The translations under genes and the position numbers were made by a program. Shown here piece by piece: positions 33,801 to 48,800 of a stretch of 64,000 bases of DNA. The notes below the pieces were generated by a model. The model did not search any database and had not been told where the DNA came from. It saw only the letters and a list, made by a program, of their open reading frames with translations. Source of the DNA: Schistosoma haematobium. Its lineage: Eukaryota; Platyhelminthes; Trematoda; Strigeidida; Schistosomatidae. The stretch covers positions 28,871,536 to 28,935,535 of the forward strand of contig NC_067198.1 in the NCBI RefSeq assembly GCF_000699445.3. Reading direction: 5' to 3'. Each line of letters starts with the position of its first letter. Position 1 is the stretch's first letter.

Positions 33801-36800
33801 ACAGTTACATATGCGCTAACTTTAGTATTTCGGGAATACAAACCTTCGTAAGTATTGTTCTGTTTAGCATTTTCAAATAGTACACAAAGTTTTTTACCCT
33901 GTAAATCCTTTTTAAAAACAGTATTTTTGTCCTTATAACATTTCATTTACGAAAATGAGAGGACGAAAAGCGAATGTCCGGCATTTTAACCGGATCCCAA
34001 ACCAATGGTGCACATGGGCTCCAGTATCCTGCGGGAACAAAGGGCGTATGAACCAATCGCTGGTCACCGGCTACCATGGGTATGCATCTCCTCACGATGT
34101 TCCACTGCCCTGTGGATCAGACCTTTAGGTCAAAGGCTCGGGGAGTGGCCCCTTAAGAAAACCACCTGCTTCGGTCTGGGCACCCGGGCAGTATCACAGC
34201 CCACACACACAAATGTGGTGTGGCGCATATATATTTGGTGCCCTCTTGTACCGATATTTATGTGATGAAATAATAATAATAATATAATCATTTATATCTA
34301 AACACGCTATTTTCTTAGTGAGACTTCCAATCAGAAAAAGCCTATCAAAGTGAATAGTCACTAAAGTTAATGTAGTTAATGTAGTATAGCTTCAAGCATC
34401 ATTCTCTATTTTAAAATTTAACTGCACATATATCAACTAGTCAGCTTCGTATAATCACTGATCTAACATAAATATGCATGACTCAAATCCACTTCATCTG
34501 TACCTATTATAAGTAACCGCTTTATTTTTTATATGCTCACTTTTTATGATATTTGTCATTCGCATAAAATTTCAGTCCTACTTGGATACTTCTCACTATC
34601 TGAGTGTTGAGTAGGGAAAACTTATAATAGATTACAGTCGCCCTTGAAATAGTTTCAGAAGCTTGAGATGCTGAAAATGTATTGTCAAACGCTGAAATAA
34701 CCCATGCGCTTATTACGAAATAACATTAGTTTGTATCTAGTACTGACTGCTAATCGAATCTTGTAAATCAAAACTAGTTTATCCAACTTCCCGCCCATAT
34801 CACTGATTACTTTTTGTTTCCAACTTAACCTAAAAATTCTTGTGTTTCCACACCGTTTAGACTTAGCGTCTTTATTATATCTATTGTAGTAATACAGTTT
34901 TTCTGCTCTCAAACTTCTTGGAATTCAACCCTTGTTTTGAATATACGGTTTTTTGTTTGTGAATAACCTTTTGTCATGTTTTGTGCCCCAATAATAATTT
35001 AACAGTTTATCAGTAAATAACTTTTTTATCCTCTATCTACTACTTAGTCTTATATTAAAAAGATAAAAAAATCTGGTGTCAGTCAGTTAGTTAGTTATAA
35101 AAGTTATATCTAAATTTAATCTGAATATGTGTTGTTTCAAACTGTCACAATATACAGACATATCAGTACAGGAGTTAGTTACTAAATAAACATCTTAAAA
35201 TGAAACAAATAAACTTAAGACATGTGAAGTATGGAGTCATATTGAGATTTATGAAAGATGGTGAATGAACAGTTTCGGCAAAGTAAGCTCTAACATGCTA
35301 TACGGCCGTTTTTGTTTTCATCTTTCGACGTTAGTTTCGATCTATATTCCTTAGTTGATACCTCTATGTATTTTTATAATCTCTTCGCATTGTTAGAAAT
35401 GTTTTTTTCGTTTGATATATTCACTATATGACATATTTTCTTTGAATTCAAGTTAATATCTACTTATTTGTTTTACTTCAAGCTTTTTTTCTGAACTGCG
35501 AGACTATTTGATTGATAGTATGGAAAACCTTCATAAAGATGCAAATATTAGTATAGAAACTCGAAAATTAAATGATACGTCAAACACGGCTTCAGTTGGA
35601 CATATCTTCCTCGTTTGGTATAGTGATCGTTCATACTTTGCTGACTATGCACCATTACTTTTTATCTACGTCATTCTATTGCTCTATGTGTATTTTTCCG
35701 TTCGTAAGTTGTTTTATACATTTCTTATGATTTGTCATCAAAAATTGAATGTAGTATTTTGGTTGAATCATTAACTAACTAATATTCTAGTGATTTGAGA
35801 ACACAAGTGGGTGACAATCGAATGTATTTCAACACATAATTACAGAGCATCTTAGTAAAATCTGAGAACCACACAGTAAATACTTGATTTGCAAAATGTC
35901 AATCAATCATCTCAGATTTTATTGTTCTTTAGTTTCCACATCAATCATTCTTTGTTCTCGTCCTCTTTTTTTTCGATTTTCTTAACCTTCTGTCTCCAGG
36001 TATTTCACTTTCGATAGATGATGCATACTACTTATATCTGTCGACATCAGTAGCACACACCAATATATGATTCATTGAGTTATCTCAGTAACAATTCACT
36101 TTTCTGCCCTCGGTTTGTAGAAACTCACCACTTTGGAGTAAGATTTCTTATTTTGTAAAACAATAGACGGGGACTGTTTAGGGTTCTTATCTTTTGTCTG
36201 ATAAGTGTTCATCGTAATAAATACCATCCTGTTCTACTTAGTTTCATACTATCTGAAGTTTAAATACTCGTCTTTTTCATAACAATATTGAATAGGATAG
36301 GCATTAATGGATAACATTCCTACTAAACTCCTTATGACAGCTTGATATTCTCATAACCAGATGATTTTCTGGACAAAGTTTCTTTTTTAAGCTGTAAAAC
36401 ACTTCCAAATTTTCCTTTTCATGATTAGTCACGTTCTCTAAACCTTTATGGTGTATTGTAATATTTCATCGTTAAATAATAATCACGAGCTCTCTCTCTG
36501 TTGTAGGGTCCTAATAAACCCTCTTGATTGTGGTAAATCATGTATGTGTTTTTCCTTTATTGCAGTTTACTGGCAAGTGTAATAGAATGAACTCAATGTT
36601 TATTAGGGTGTGTTGGCAGGACAGATTTCACCAAAGGATATTTCAGACAAAATAACATTGGAGACCGCTAATTGGTTCATTTTCGACCAATCAGCGCTAA
36701 CAGATGGACTAGAAAGACCAGAGTACTCCTGTGTAAGGTTCCGGATATACACTGAAGCTTTGTTACTTTTTGTTATTTTGCTTTAGAATATATTTATGTT

Positions 36801-39800
36801 CTGTCCAAGTCGTGTTGTAATTTGGGAAGTATTCAAGTAAAGTGGTGTTCGAGATTACTATACAGTGGAACGGGAGTACCCCAGGCCGAATATAGAGACT
36901 TTACAAGTTGTTAAAACTTGAATTATTTTGAAGATTATATCCATTGAAGTCGTATCCGTCTATCATTATGTTTTTTCGTCCAATTTTAAGCATAAAATGC
37001 TCTGCATACTATTAACATGTGGTCAAAATGAGAATAGGTTTAATTGCTCTATCAGACTTTTGCTTGGGTAATTCGTTCATCATATTTTACGTTTCTAAAT
37101 TATATTGTTTTGATCATTATTGTTTTTGATAAAAAAATAACTTCTAGGTAAATTGGAAATGGTGAAATCAAAATGGGGTTTAGCTTTAAGCGCTTGTGTT
37201 ACTGTCGCTGCGTCACTATTTATGTCTATTGGTCTGTGTGTAACAATCGGTCTTGTTATGCCAACACTTAACGGAAGGTATGATATATTTTAGTTTATCT
37301 AAACTTTTGTATGCTTTAAATAAACTACTGAAGTAAGTTTAGAATATCAAAAAATGTCGATTAAACTGGATTTTATTTTGTTGTTTTAATTTACTTGTAA
37401 ACATGAAAATGTATAATTTCTAATTCCCAGTTATTCAATTTGTTATGTTGATTTCTATACTTCGGGATAATCCTGTTTTACTGTCAATGCTAATATATGG
37501 GCATAGAAAAAAGTAAGATTTACAATTTCATAGTCATGGTACAATCCTGCGTGTAACAGCATTGCTTAAAATATTGATATCTAACATAATTGAACTATAA
37601 TAATAATTATTTGAACACATAAATATTGGTACAAAGGGGCACCGAATACATATGCACCACATAGGTCACTTGATTTGTGTGTGGGCTGCGATACTACAAT
37701 GCGTCGTAACATTTTAAATTTTTAAGTTTTGATTTTAGAGAATGTTCCCAAACAATTATTTCATGAAAATAAACCAGTGTTTAAAAAAAATGTTTGCTTG
37801 AATAAAAGTCTCGACATTTTATACTTGAAACAAACAGATCTGATAAATAACTGTTAAGTATGTTAATTGATCTTATATTGAATTTTGTCTTCATTAGACG
37901 ATACACACGCAGTTAATTGTATACTTTATTGACGTCTTTCATCTCCAAATCCTAATAAATATTGTTTACGATGAGTACGAGGACGAAATACCTCCATATT
38001 GAAACGAGAATCAAAATCACAGCCTTATTTGTTATTCAATGATTAAACTATTCATCTTTAGTTAATTATTTCCTATTAGTAACCCCTAATGATTAACAAT
38101 TTTTTTAAACAACTCTTTTGATTGTACTATATTGTTTTTAGCTAAATATTTAACCTGTCAAAGCTATTTTCGGTTTAGTTATGTTAATGAATCATAATCA
38201 GTATTTTCCAAACACATATTTATCTGTTTAGTCGTTATTACTATTCTCTGTTGTTATATTATAAAGTAGTTGTTTAATAGTTAAGCCATTTGTCTTTCAA
38301 CCACTGAGTTACACTCTTCTCAAATCTATCCCACGATCAGCTAGTATCACTAGCCTTCACATAAAGGTGTGGAATTAATCCAAGTACCTAGTTACATCGT
38401 AACAAGATATTACTTAATAAGAACGATATATTTCTGTTTGACCGTCTCACTGTATTGCTAATCATAAGATCAATCAATTTTTCCGCCATCTACTACAGGG
38501 TTGATGAAATTAGTATTAGATATATATAAATCGTTCTTTCATATCGATTATTAACCTTTCTAAACTATACTTTGACATTAAACATTCCGTTAATTTTCTT
38601 TTTGGTCAGAAGTTAGAAAAAGACCGACATCATCATATGAATTATAACCTCAATGTATACAGTAATGTGCAAACTATCACATCCTAACACTATCAAGATC
38701 GGTTGTAAAAAGATACACTTTGAAATTGGACTGCGCTTAAATATATTTGAAATATATCAAGGTCATGTTATTTTCCAAATAACAACTTAGTACTAGGGTG
38801 TTCGTATGTAAACGAAGTTGTTTTCGAACAATGTACTGATAATCTCTGGTTTGAGTTTACAAACTCCCTCTCTATAAGGAGAGATGGATAGTAGCTAGTA
38901 ATGGAATTCAGGACGTGCGTTTCGTCCTATTTGGACTCGTCTATTGGATGTACCTGTATCCCAAAGTTGGTGTCCACTCCGGGACCCGAACCCGATGCCG
39001 TTCGCTCCAAACGCCATCGCGTTATCCACTTGGCGACTGAGTCTGGATAGCCACTAGCTTGTGCAATGCAGTGAAGTTTAATTCATTCTTTATTAGTTGC
39101 TTTAATCTTCCAGTTGACGTTTAGGACTACAATTGATCAGTCTCTTATTAACATATATGTAACCCGTGCGGATTGCCTCGATATTGCCTTAAATTACAAT
39201 CGTTATAAGAAGAGATGAACTCTCAAATAGGACGAAACTCACGTCCTGAATTTCACTACTGGTCACCATCCATCTCTGCTTATAGTACTTGTGACTTAAT
39301 GACATATCGAGGCAATCTTAACATTATGCATGCATGCCAATAAGAAACTGACAAATTTCAGTCCTAAACGTTAATGGGAAGATTCGAACAACCAATATAA
39401 AAATGAAGATCCTCTGTTTCTTTTTCCCTCCTCCCTCTCACTAGCTAGTTCTGAGAGTTGTTCACGCTTTACACAATTAATGATCTTTTGTTTTTTGTTC
39501 CTTTACATACATATGTTGTGGTATGCTTGTTTCCAATAACGTTTCATTTAAGGCTTGATTTATACAGCAAGCTTCTGTTCAAGTCATTTCAATTTAAGTA
39601 ATTTTAAATAATTTCTAATGTTGGAAATTTTCCGTCATTTTAAATTAGTTCAGTCAGTTTTGTATAAGCTATTTCTTTCATTTAATTAAATCATTACTAT
39701 TGTAATGAAAGAAGTTTTGGTGGAGATAACCAATCTATTGTTTGATGGAAAATTACAGAGTGCTGTATGAAAATATGAGAACCATACATTAAATACATGA

Positions 39801-42800
39801 TTTGCACATGTTCCTTCAGTTGTCCTTTACAGGCTTCATGATTTTTTCAATCTTGTTTTTATTACGATTACTTTCTGTTTCCCTTTCTGTCCTCTTCAAT
39901 TGAATCTTTTCAATCTTCTGTTAGTATTCGTTCAACTTCCGATTAGTACTACATCCTACTTATATCTGTCAACATAAGTAGCACACACCACTATATGACT
40001 ATTATGGCAAAAATAGAAAGTCTCCGTTTCTGTGTGATAAATTATAGTTTATTGATTTTATGTATAATTATATTCCTTGTTTTCTTTATATATTCTTTAG
40101 CGAAGTTTTCCCTTATTTAGTCGTTCTAATTGGGTTTGAAAATGTCATTGTTTTGACGAAGTCTGTAGTTGCAACGCCAGTCGATCTTCCAGTGAAATAT
40201 AGAATTGCTGAAGGTTAGTTCCATATATTGTGTAAATGTTCATTGTATTTTCTTCTTGACATTGTCTGTATTTTCTTCACCGGACGAATCGACTAAAATC
40301 AGAAACATAAACCGTTAAACTCCAACTTACCTAACTGAAGGTTAGTCGCTCCCTATCTGAAGGTCCTAAGTTCAACCCCTAATATGATCACGTATACTTA
40401 CTGGCGAGTATACCGATTCTAGGACGAAACAGCTATCCTGTGCTTCCTAGTTTTCAATGGTTATGTAACATAGGTCACTCCATAGTGTAAAAACTTAATT
40501 TTTGAAGTTTAGAATCATCTAAAGCACACAATTATCGTCCTTCAAATGTTGCCTATCAGTTTGCTATGTTTGAAGCGATTACGAGTTCATTTAGTCTGCG
40601 AACGGAATAAAGACTTGTGACCAAAGACCAATAAACTAGCTATTCTGATGCGTCTCAGCCCCGCTAACTACAGACAGAAGTCGAAGTCCGTACGGGGAAG
40701 TATATTCCACAAAAAGCCAATAGCACGAGCGATAACAACAGACAAATCGAAACGTATATATGCAGCACAAAACCGTCCTTGGGAAGCGTTACAAAATAGC
40801 ATACTGAAAGACACAACGGACCAGTAGCGTTTAAGATTCTCCCAAGTGGGTAATATGACACGAAGGTGTAAAAGAGCGCTTTTGGCGCGAAAACAAAGTA
40901 ATTCAAATTTTCAAAATAAAATTACAAAATTAGGACATTTTCCAAGTGAGTTTTGGGGATCTAACGTACCCAACACAGTTTCTCTAATAAACGTCAATCG
41001 AATGGTGTTGTGGCCACTTCATTTTAGTGACTACGAATTCCAGTATCATGAATTGTGTATGAATAATTGTTACAATAAGCCTTTGGCTTTTATAAATAAT
41101 CACCAGCTAAATTTCTGAATATATTATCATTTGATGTAATTTGTGTTGTATTGGATTTATTCTAACATTATTATAATTATTTTTTAAAAATAAAAATAGG
41201 TTTAAGCAAAGAAAGTTGGTCACATACAAAACTTTACTTTACTGGATTGTTGTTATTGGGTCTAGGATTCCTTACATTTCATCCTACAATGCAAGAATTT
41301 TGTTTGTTTGCAGTTGTCGGCTTGACTACAGACTTCTTTTTACAATTATTCTTTTTTGTTACGATTCTTTCGGTGGATATCCGACGAATGGAAGTAAGTT
41401 AACGAAGTTAGGTTAAGCATTTGAGCATTTATTGAAATTATTATGTAATTCATATAATTTCTTAAATTTTTCTCAAGAAGTACTAACTGGGTTAATCCCA
41501 TCCAACATCAAGTACATTATTAAATAATACTTTTTTTAGAACCGTCGTTAATTGTATTTGAGCTTCGGCAATGTTTGTTTAAACACTTGGCGCCACCCAT
41601 TTGAAACATCAGCTTTACTGGCTGAGAAATATGTTACAAATGCTTCCACATCAGGCAGTATTTTCCAATTCCGGGACTGGGTGAGTAAGGGGGAGAGGTG
41701 ATTTGTTTATAACGTGACGCTAGTATAAAAGGAAACTCCTTAAAACTACCATATGCCGGTCCATCACGACACTATTCTTGAAGTCCCGGAGATGTTAGAA
41801 CCCAGTGTCTCTAGAGATGAGGAAGTACTGCTGGGAATGGAAGCCAACGAAGATCCTACTGTAGTTTTCTTTCACATCCTTTGTAAAGATGTAATGAGTT
41901 CTTTTAACTGTAGAAATTCTTCCTGATGGCTTTTCTTAGCTGATGTCTCTTTTGTTACACACTACTCTAGTTCACTTATTTTTATTCACTTACTTATTTT
42001 GACTATAATTCTCATTCCTCTGTCTCGACAATTTCTTATATTTGTGTGGTGCATATTTTAGTGCACAGTTGTTCCAGTATTTATGTGTATTGAATAAATA
42101 AGACGGAACAATCATGTATGATGTAATGATATAAATAGTAGGTAAAAATGAGGCACAAAATCGTTAATAAAATAAAATGAGAAGCATTCGTAGTAGTTTT
42201 TTCACTTTGTATGTGCTTTGCTATACGTCCTACTGACATAAAGGGGAAGTACAACAGATTGTTACACGGTCACTAATACTCAATCAAGTGAGTCATAAAA
42301 TACATCATGCACATTTTGTAATTAGTTAGCAAACTATACATCTAATTTAAAGGTTTGGTCATTTTAAATAACTAATTAGTGGAATAAATGTCCTGAGTTC
42401 GACTCCTAGTCGGGTTGCCGATGTCCACTGCTGGCAAGGCCCATAGTAGGAAAAATTGCTGCTCGATGTTTGCTGGTTTCCAACGGTTGTCTAATTAAGG
42501 TCAGTTCGTGGTGTAATTTATAGCAATTAGCTGGAAAAACAGGTAACGTGGTTAGCACAAATCATATGCATATTGTCCTACTTCTGTTTGATAATTTGCG
42601 CAAATTTTGAGTGCTGGAAGCAAGATTGATAGTTCAGTAATATTCCTAGTCATTTAATATGCTTTTCCTGTCTAAAAAACGATAGCCCAAAAGTCTTAAT
42701 GTAGTCACCAGTTCAAGTTTTTTTAGTCGTCGTGAGTAACATTTATGGAATAGAATTATCCCACATAATTCCACTACTACTAAGAAATATAATAGTTATG

Positions 42801-45800
42801 CATATATTGCTCATCTTTTACATGTATTTCTGTCACTTTTTCCACGTCCTAGCTCTCTGATCTTATGTTGGAATATCCAGTTCATTCATTTATGCAAGAA
42901 CCTCAAATGATTCCGCCATTTTATTCCTTTACTTCACCATTATCATCTTCAACTTCTTTATCATCATCTTTAGATATGATGATGACTGAATCATCGTGTA
43001 GAATTGAAAAACCCAGCTCATCGTTTACTGAAATGTCTAATAAAAAAGAAACTCGAATATCAAACAAATATTTGGCTTATATATTATCATTTATTTCAAA
43101 TCTAAGCTCTATGTTGTTTAGGGCAGTTAAGGCTATTTTTCGACGTACAAGATTATCTTTTATGAAAGTACACAGGCGTCAGGTTTCAGGTAAGTTTGCA
43201 TACTGTTTATCTATTAACCCAGTATAACGTTTTGGTTTATATTTTTGATGGCATTGTATATCGATTTGCAAAAAGCCTGTATTCTCCTCTTGTTAGTGTT
43301 TAGGACTGCAGTTGTTCAATCGCACGTGGCGTATGTGCTAAACGAGTCTCATAGAATGAAGCAAGCGTCATGAATCCCATTGTTAGCCAATATCCAACTT
43401 TACTTAAAGTTGTTTAGATAGTTTGCGAAATGACAGTTTCCCTTCTGACTACTAAGTAAAATACAGCATCCTTTCCAAAGAGATTATACAGTTATGTAAG
43501 AAGCAGTCACAATGAAAACGAATTGTCTTTGAAGCTTGACATGCGACGGTAAGTGCCGTATATCTGAATTAGCTAGGAAGTACACATCTTTTCAAAAAAT
43601 TAGCTTATAATATGTTAATGACTTCAATAATCTCTAAACATTTAGTATACCACAAACACCAAACAGTGTATTACATTACCCTGTTTGTCGATCTCATCAT
43701 ATTTCTTGGTCAATAAATTTTGTTCAATGCCAACAGTATGTGTCATCATGGAAACAATAAAGCAAGTACTTATCTTACAAGGCTTACTTTACTTCATACC
43801 TGAATGTGTGGTTAGTGACCAGTATTATCCCATGTTTAGTGTAACGTTTAATTTGATATCCAACATCTGGTTATCTACTTTCTTATCGTTTAATATCAAA
43901 AGTAATACTATCTTATCCACATTTGCCCATTCATTAGTAAAGTCAGTTTCTTACTTTCTTTAGTAAACAACCATTAAGACAAGTAACTTTTGTACACTTA
44001 TCACTAGTGAAATACATTTGACGTGCACATTGATAATCGTTCGTGAAATATCCAAATTCATATGCCAACCAATCCACATTTATTGAAATGCACATTTTTA
44101 TGAATATGTGAATATAAATGCCAAAACCATGTTATCACTAGACATAGCATCTTTGTTCATTTACATCCATCCCACTGGCTGAAACCGTCGATTACATATG
44201 TGAACAATTACTAGAAAAGAAAATAGAGATACCGATCCCAATAAATGAAATAAAGGAGATTCTGTTGAAATGTACTATGAATATCTACTTTATGTCCAAC
44301 AATGAGTTTTACAGACAAATAGATAAGGTAGCAATGGGATCACCCTTAGGCCCGATCCTTGCTAATATTTTTCTGGTTAAACTAGAAAATCAACCTTTGA
44401 AAGACATCCTAAGTTAGATTATTACTGTCGATACATAGATGACACACTAATCGTGGGTGACGAAATTATGGACAAACAAGAGCTGTTGGACTGTTTCAAT
44501 AACGTCCACCCAGATATTAAATTCCACAGCGAAGAGGTGAACGACAATAGTAGAGCTTTTCTTAATGTCCTACTTTTTAGAAGGATAGACGGTTCCGTAA
44601 AATGAAATATATTTAGAAAGAGTACATCGACTGGTCAGTATAGCCATTTCCATAGCTTTACACCTCTTCAGTACAAAATAAATTTGATTAAATGTCTTGG
44701 CCACTGAATCAAACTATTATGTTCTGAAGATAATGTAGATAGCGGAATAGATACACTAAAAAACACATTACAAAATAACAGTTACCCAGATAATTTTGTC
44801 AGATAATCCCTAGTAAAAAAAGAAACTGACTCGGTCAGTAAAAAAACCCTGTATCTGAAACTGGACCTTTAAGGGGACATAGCGGGTGATATTTTAACAC
44901 GTCGACTCAAAAGATCTGTTGAAAGGTCGTTTTACACCGCCAAGCTATATATAATTCTCTCATCTAAACTAGTACTTACACAACAAATCCAGGATAGGTT
45001 ACCGATGATGGGCTCCTCCATGTGCGTATACCAATTCAACTGCCCCTGTGGAGATAGTTACATAGACCGTACTTTATCCTTTCATGTTCGTGAACATGCA
45101 CCAGCGTGCTTGGGAAAAGGAGTAACTAAATCGATTAACAGTGTCATTCTTTCTTACTTGGTCGATAGCGAACATCATCTTAAAATAGATAAAGCTTTCA
45201 CTGTTATATATCAAGTTCCAAAGAATCTACCTCAAAGAGCTAGACTGCGGCTACTCTACATAGCTGAAGCCATCTGGATCAACTCCAGGAAACCGAACTA
45301 ATATGTCCAGAAGAGGTATATCCAGCCTCCTTGTTTACCCTGGATCACTGGATACCTAGACTGGATATCATAAACTTCTTATCTCCCCCCTCCCAATTCC
45401 TTTTGTGTTTATATTTTTCTTAATCTTCATATTCATCTTCCCCAATTCACATGAATTCTTTTTTATCGTAATTACCTTGCATATTATATTCACACAACGA
45501 TGTTATTATGTTATTGTTATTACTCTTATTATTATCATTATTATCTCGATAAACAAGATGAAATTCTCCTACTATGCATTTTATTCATACGATTTTTTTT
45601 AATCTATTTTTTTTAATATTACTATTATACTGATTATTACTTGACACTACTACAAATCATTCTGACCTTTCTAATTTTGAAGTATTTATATCGCAACAGA
45701 TGCAAACGTTCACCACTTTTAGCACATAACATTATGAAATTCATTAATACATGGCTTATTTTGGCCTTGGTAAAATATCACAATAATTATGGACTTATAA

Positions 45801-48800
45801 CAGTAGAGCTTGATGAAGTTATTAAAAACAATTGTTCGCTCAAATATTCTTTATTTTTAAATATTCTATGGGAAGTTTTTAACATTTTAATCCATGTTTT
45901 CGTTACTTTAAATATCATTATCTTGTAGAAGCATGTTACTTTCAGGCAAAATGTAACTAGAGAGCAGTTAAATACGTAAAGGAAAACATGACTTTAATAA
46001 TGTCCAGCTTAAATGAGAAGTAGGGAATTATTCAACTTGCCAATATTTTCATAATTGTGATCACGTATATTATCACTATTTCTCGTAATTTTAACAACCC
46101 TAACATTGATATGACTGTGCTTTATATTCCAGTTCATTTTAGTCTTATGTCTATTATGGAGAATAAAAAAGTTAGTACAGTCCTATGAGAAATACTATGT
46201 CTTGATTAGTCTACCTCGTGTTAGATCTAAGTTCATTATTTACCAATTACAGTTGACCGTCAGTTTCGAGTGTAGGCAATAAAATATTTCGCTCCACAAT
46301 TTTCATCAACGCCTTCGCAAACGCTTTTTAACTCACTGTGATATTCATTTAATTACTGTAGTATTTATGTCATAAATATAAACAGAAATAATAATTTATT
46401 TGTTATTATTCTTGTCTAATCCCCATGTATATACAAATTTCTCTTTATTTTCATCGGATAAGCTGCACAAACAGCTGCATACTTAGCTTCTGATGGTCAG
46501 ACATCCCAAAATGTTCCACGACGATTACGCGTTCTTCGTTGCTGGGCGAAATCTCGACTCATACAACGTGTTCTTCTGGTACGTTGACCAAGTGAATATG
46601 TAAAACAATTTAATCATAGTTAATATTATTATAGAATACTGTGCGAATTCAAGACTCCTCTGAAACTTTAAAACAGAAGGATTAGTTCAGCGAAGAGTTC
46701 TCTTTTCGGCGAATTCATTTTCAAAGCTTTACAATCGCAAATATATATACTTATTTTTACAGGATGATAATAATGCTGATAATAAAGTTGTTATACATGG
46801 TGACAGTGAGGTTAAATAAACTGAGGCATTAAAAAATAAAATAAAAAGATCTTTTAAAACAAGCAAAATTTAATAATCGTTTGATTGTTATTGGCTTAGG
46901 TATTCATCAAAAGACAGATAGGGAAATTACCATTGGGAAAGGATGGCTCAGCATGATAAAATACAATGTTGAAACCGAGATGAAATGTAATCGGAATGGT
47001 CGTGGAAATAAAAACAAACCAGTTGGGAGTAGAAGATTTAAAGGAAAGATGGAAGGTGAAGCAGATGACTGTAAAGGAACAAGAGTATGAAAAAGAGAAA
47101 AAAATTTTAATACATTAAGACCATGGTAGAAGAAGAGGTTGTACCAGTTTCTTTTGCACACACAATTCTGGTTTTTCCAGATGTATGGCTATTGCTTCGG
47201 CAATGCAGAGAAGATGCGGTCTAATTGGTCTTAGGAAGACTTCTACTTACCTTGTAGATAACTTTGAACGCAGAGTCTGTCTTGATTGAATGACCTGTGT
47301 TCACAAGGTGTTCGATTATTGATAGGTCTTGCAGATTGAACGCTATATTCGTCTCCTAAGCTATTCTGTAACCCCCAAGCTAGAACTAGACAGCGACCTG
47401 AACACGAGGGAGAAGACTTAAAGTATGCGAGAAGTAGTTTGCTCCAAGGTTCATTTTAATACAGAAAATACAGGGTTTTTATAATATTTTAAATGTCCCT
47501 GGGTTGCTAGAAGATTCTGGAATGCTACTAAACATAGTAGCAGTGTAGCAGCCAACCAATCAGAGCCTCCGCATGTGACGTTTCGCTTCCTTGATATTTT
47601 TGGCTAAGACTTCAAGTGAACGCTGATTGGATGAAACGCTTCTTAGTGTTTCCTGATGCTTGCTTGTCTTTTGCAAGCAATTTTCTGGATCACCCCAACA
47701 ATTATAGAACTTCTTATTGAGCCGTTGCCTCCTCTTTTTAGCCACGCCGGATAATGTTCTTGAATTCTTTTGGATAAAGTACGCATCGAACGACCTATAT
47801 ACCTAGCTCCACAAGAGCAGGTAAATTGGTAAATGCACATTGAGTTGGTCAGATGCGATAATTTATCTTTCAGATTATTGGTGAACAATGATCGGCTGGA
47901 GAATAATGTTCGCAATGTTACTGCGAAGAATGTTCTTTTAAGGAATCAGAAACTCTCCTCTTTAAGATATATGTGGCTCTATCACCTTTGAAGTCGATGT
48001 TCGTGTATAAAGTTTTCTTTTCTACTGTAATTATTTGTGTTTTTGGCTTCATATTCTTATCAATGAATATCGAAGGATACCCGTTTTTGATAAGTATCTC
48101 CTTTAAAAGGCCCAATTCCTCATCTACGACCTCGGGGCTACAGATTCTTCGTATTCTTGTAGCGAGTGTTATTATTAGGTTTCTTTTTCGGCTGATGGGA
48201 GAACCCAGCTGTGGAAATTTGATAGTTGGCCATTCCACATGGGTTTCCTGTAGATAGATCTTTTAAAGTACCGTCTTGCTTTCTTGTCATTTCCACATCA
48301 AGAAAGTGAATATTTTGTTTGTTTTCAACTTCTAATGTGAATTTTATTGATGGGTGGGAATTATTAAATGTCTTCAGAAGATGACTTAAGTCATATTTGT
48401 TGTTACAAACGATAAAGATATCATCTACGTATCTTTTATACAAGTGAAGTTTCTCTATAGTCGCTTTCAGTTGATTGTTTTCTAAATTTGCCATGAAACA
48501 ATCTGAAAGTAACGGACCCAGAGGGGATCCCATTGCTATACCGTCCTTCTGTCTATAAATTACGTCATTGAACATAAACTGTACATTGCAAGTGCACCGC
48601 AGTAATAGTTCCTTCAAATAAACATCCGGTATCCCAGTGTTTATCTCCTTATTATTTATGTACTTGCAGATAAAATTAATGGTCTCTGTGAGTGGAACAT
48701 TAGTGAATAATGATTCGACATCCAGAGATAGCATAATTTTATCACTTACATTCACTTTTTTATGTACTCGATAAATTCAAAAGTATCACGTACGGAATGT

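Larger units (their letters stand above)
35704..37147 (+). other. SCAP intron 5
   Basis: Contains a copy of the 230-bp repeat (35840-36070) and an LTR-like segment (36611-36864). The rest is AT-rich without features. Confidence 0.5.
37278..40100 (+). other. SCAP intron 6, repeat-rich
   Basis: Holds an inverted RTE-tail scrap (37600-37715), an Sm-alpha unit with an inverted partner (38881-39420) and repeat copy 2 (39741-39998). The segment 37720-38860 shows nothing I recognise. Confidence 0.6.

Noticed and set aside
45401..45930. Hydrophobic frames at 45405-45602 and 45641-45928, resembling membrane proteins
   Set aside because: The DNA is a T/A-rich low-complexity stretch; Ile/Phe-rich translation is expected from composition, and no splice phase fits SCAP.
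46881..47161. Mirror-image open frames at 46881-47161 and 52350-52630
   Set aside because: They lie in the 3' untranslated part of the PLE copies, antisense frames included, and lack any domain.
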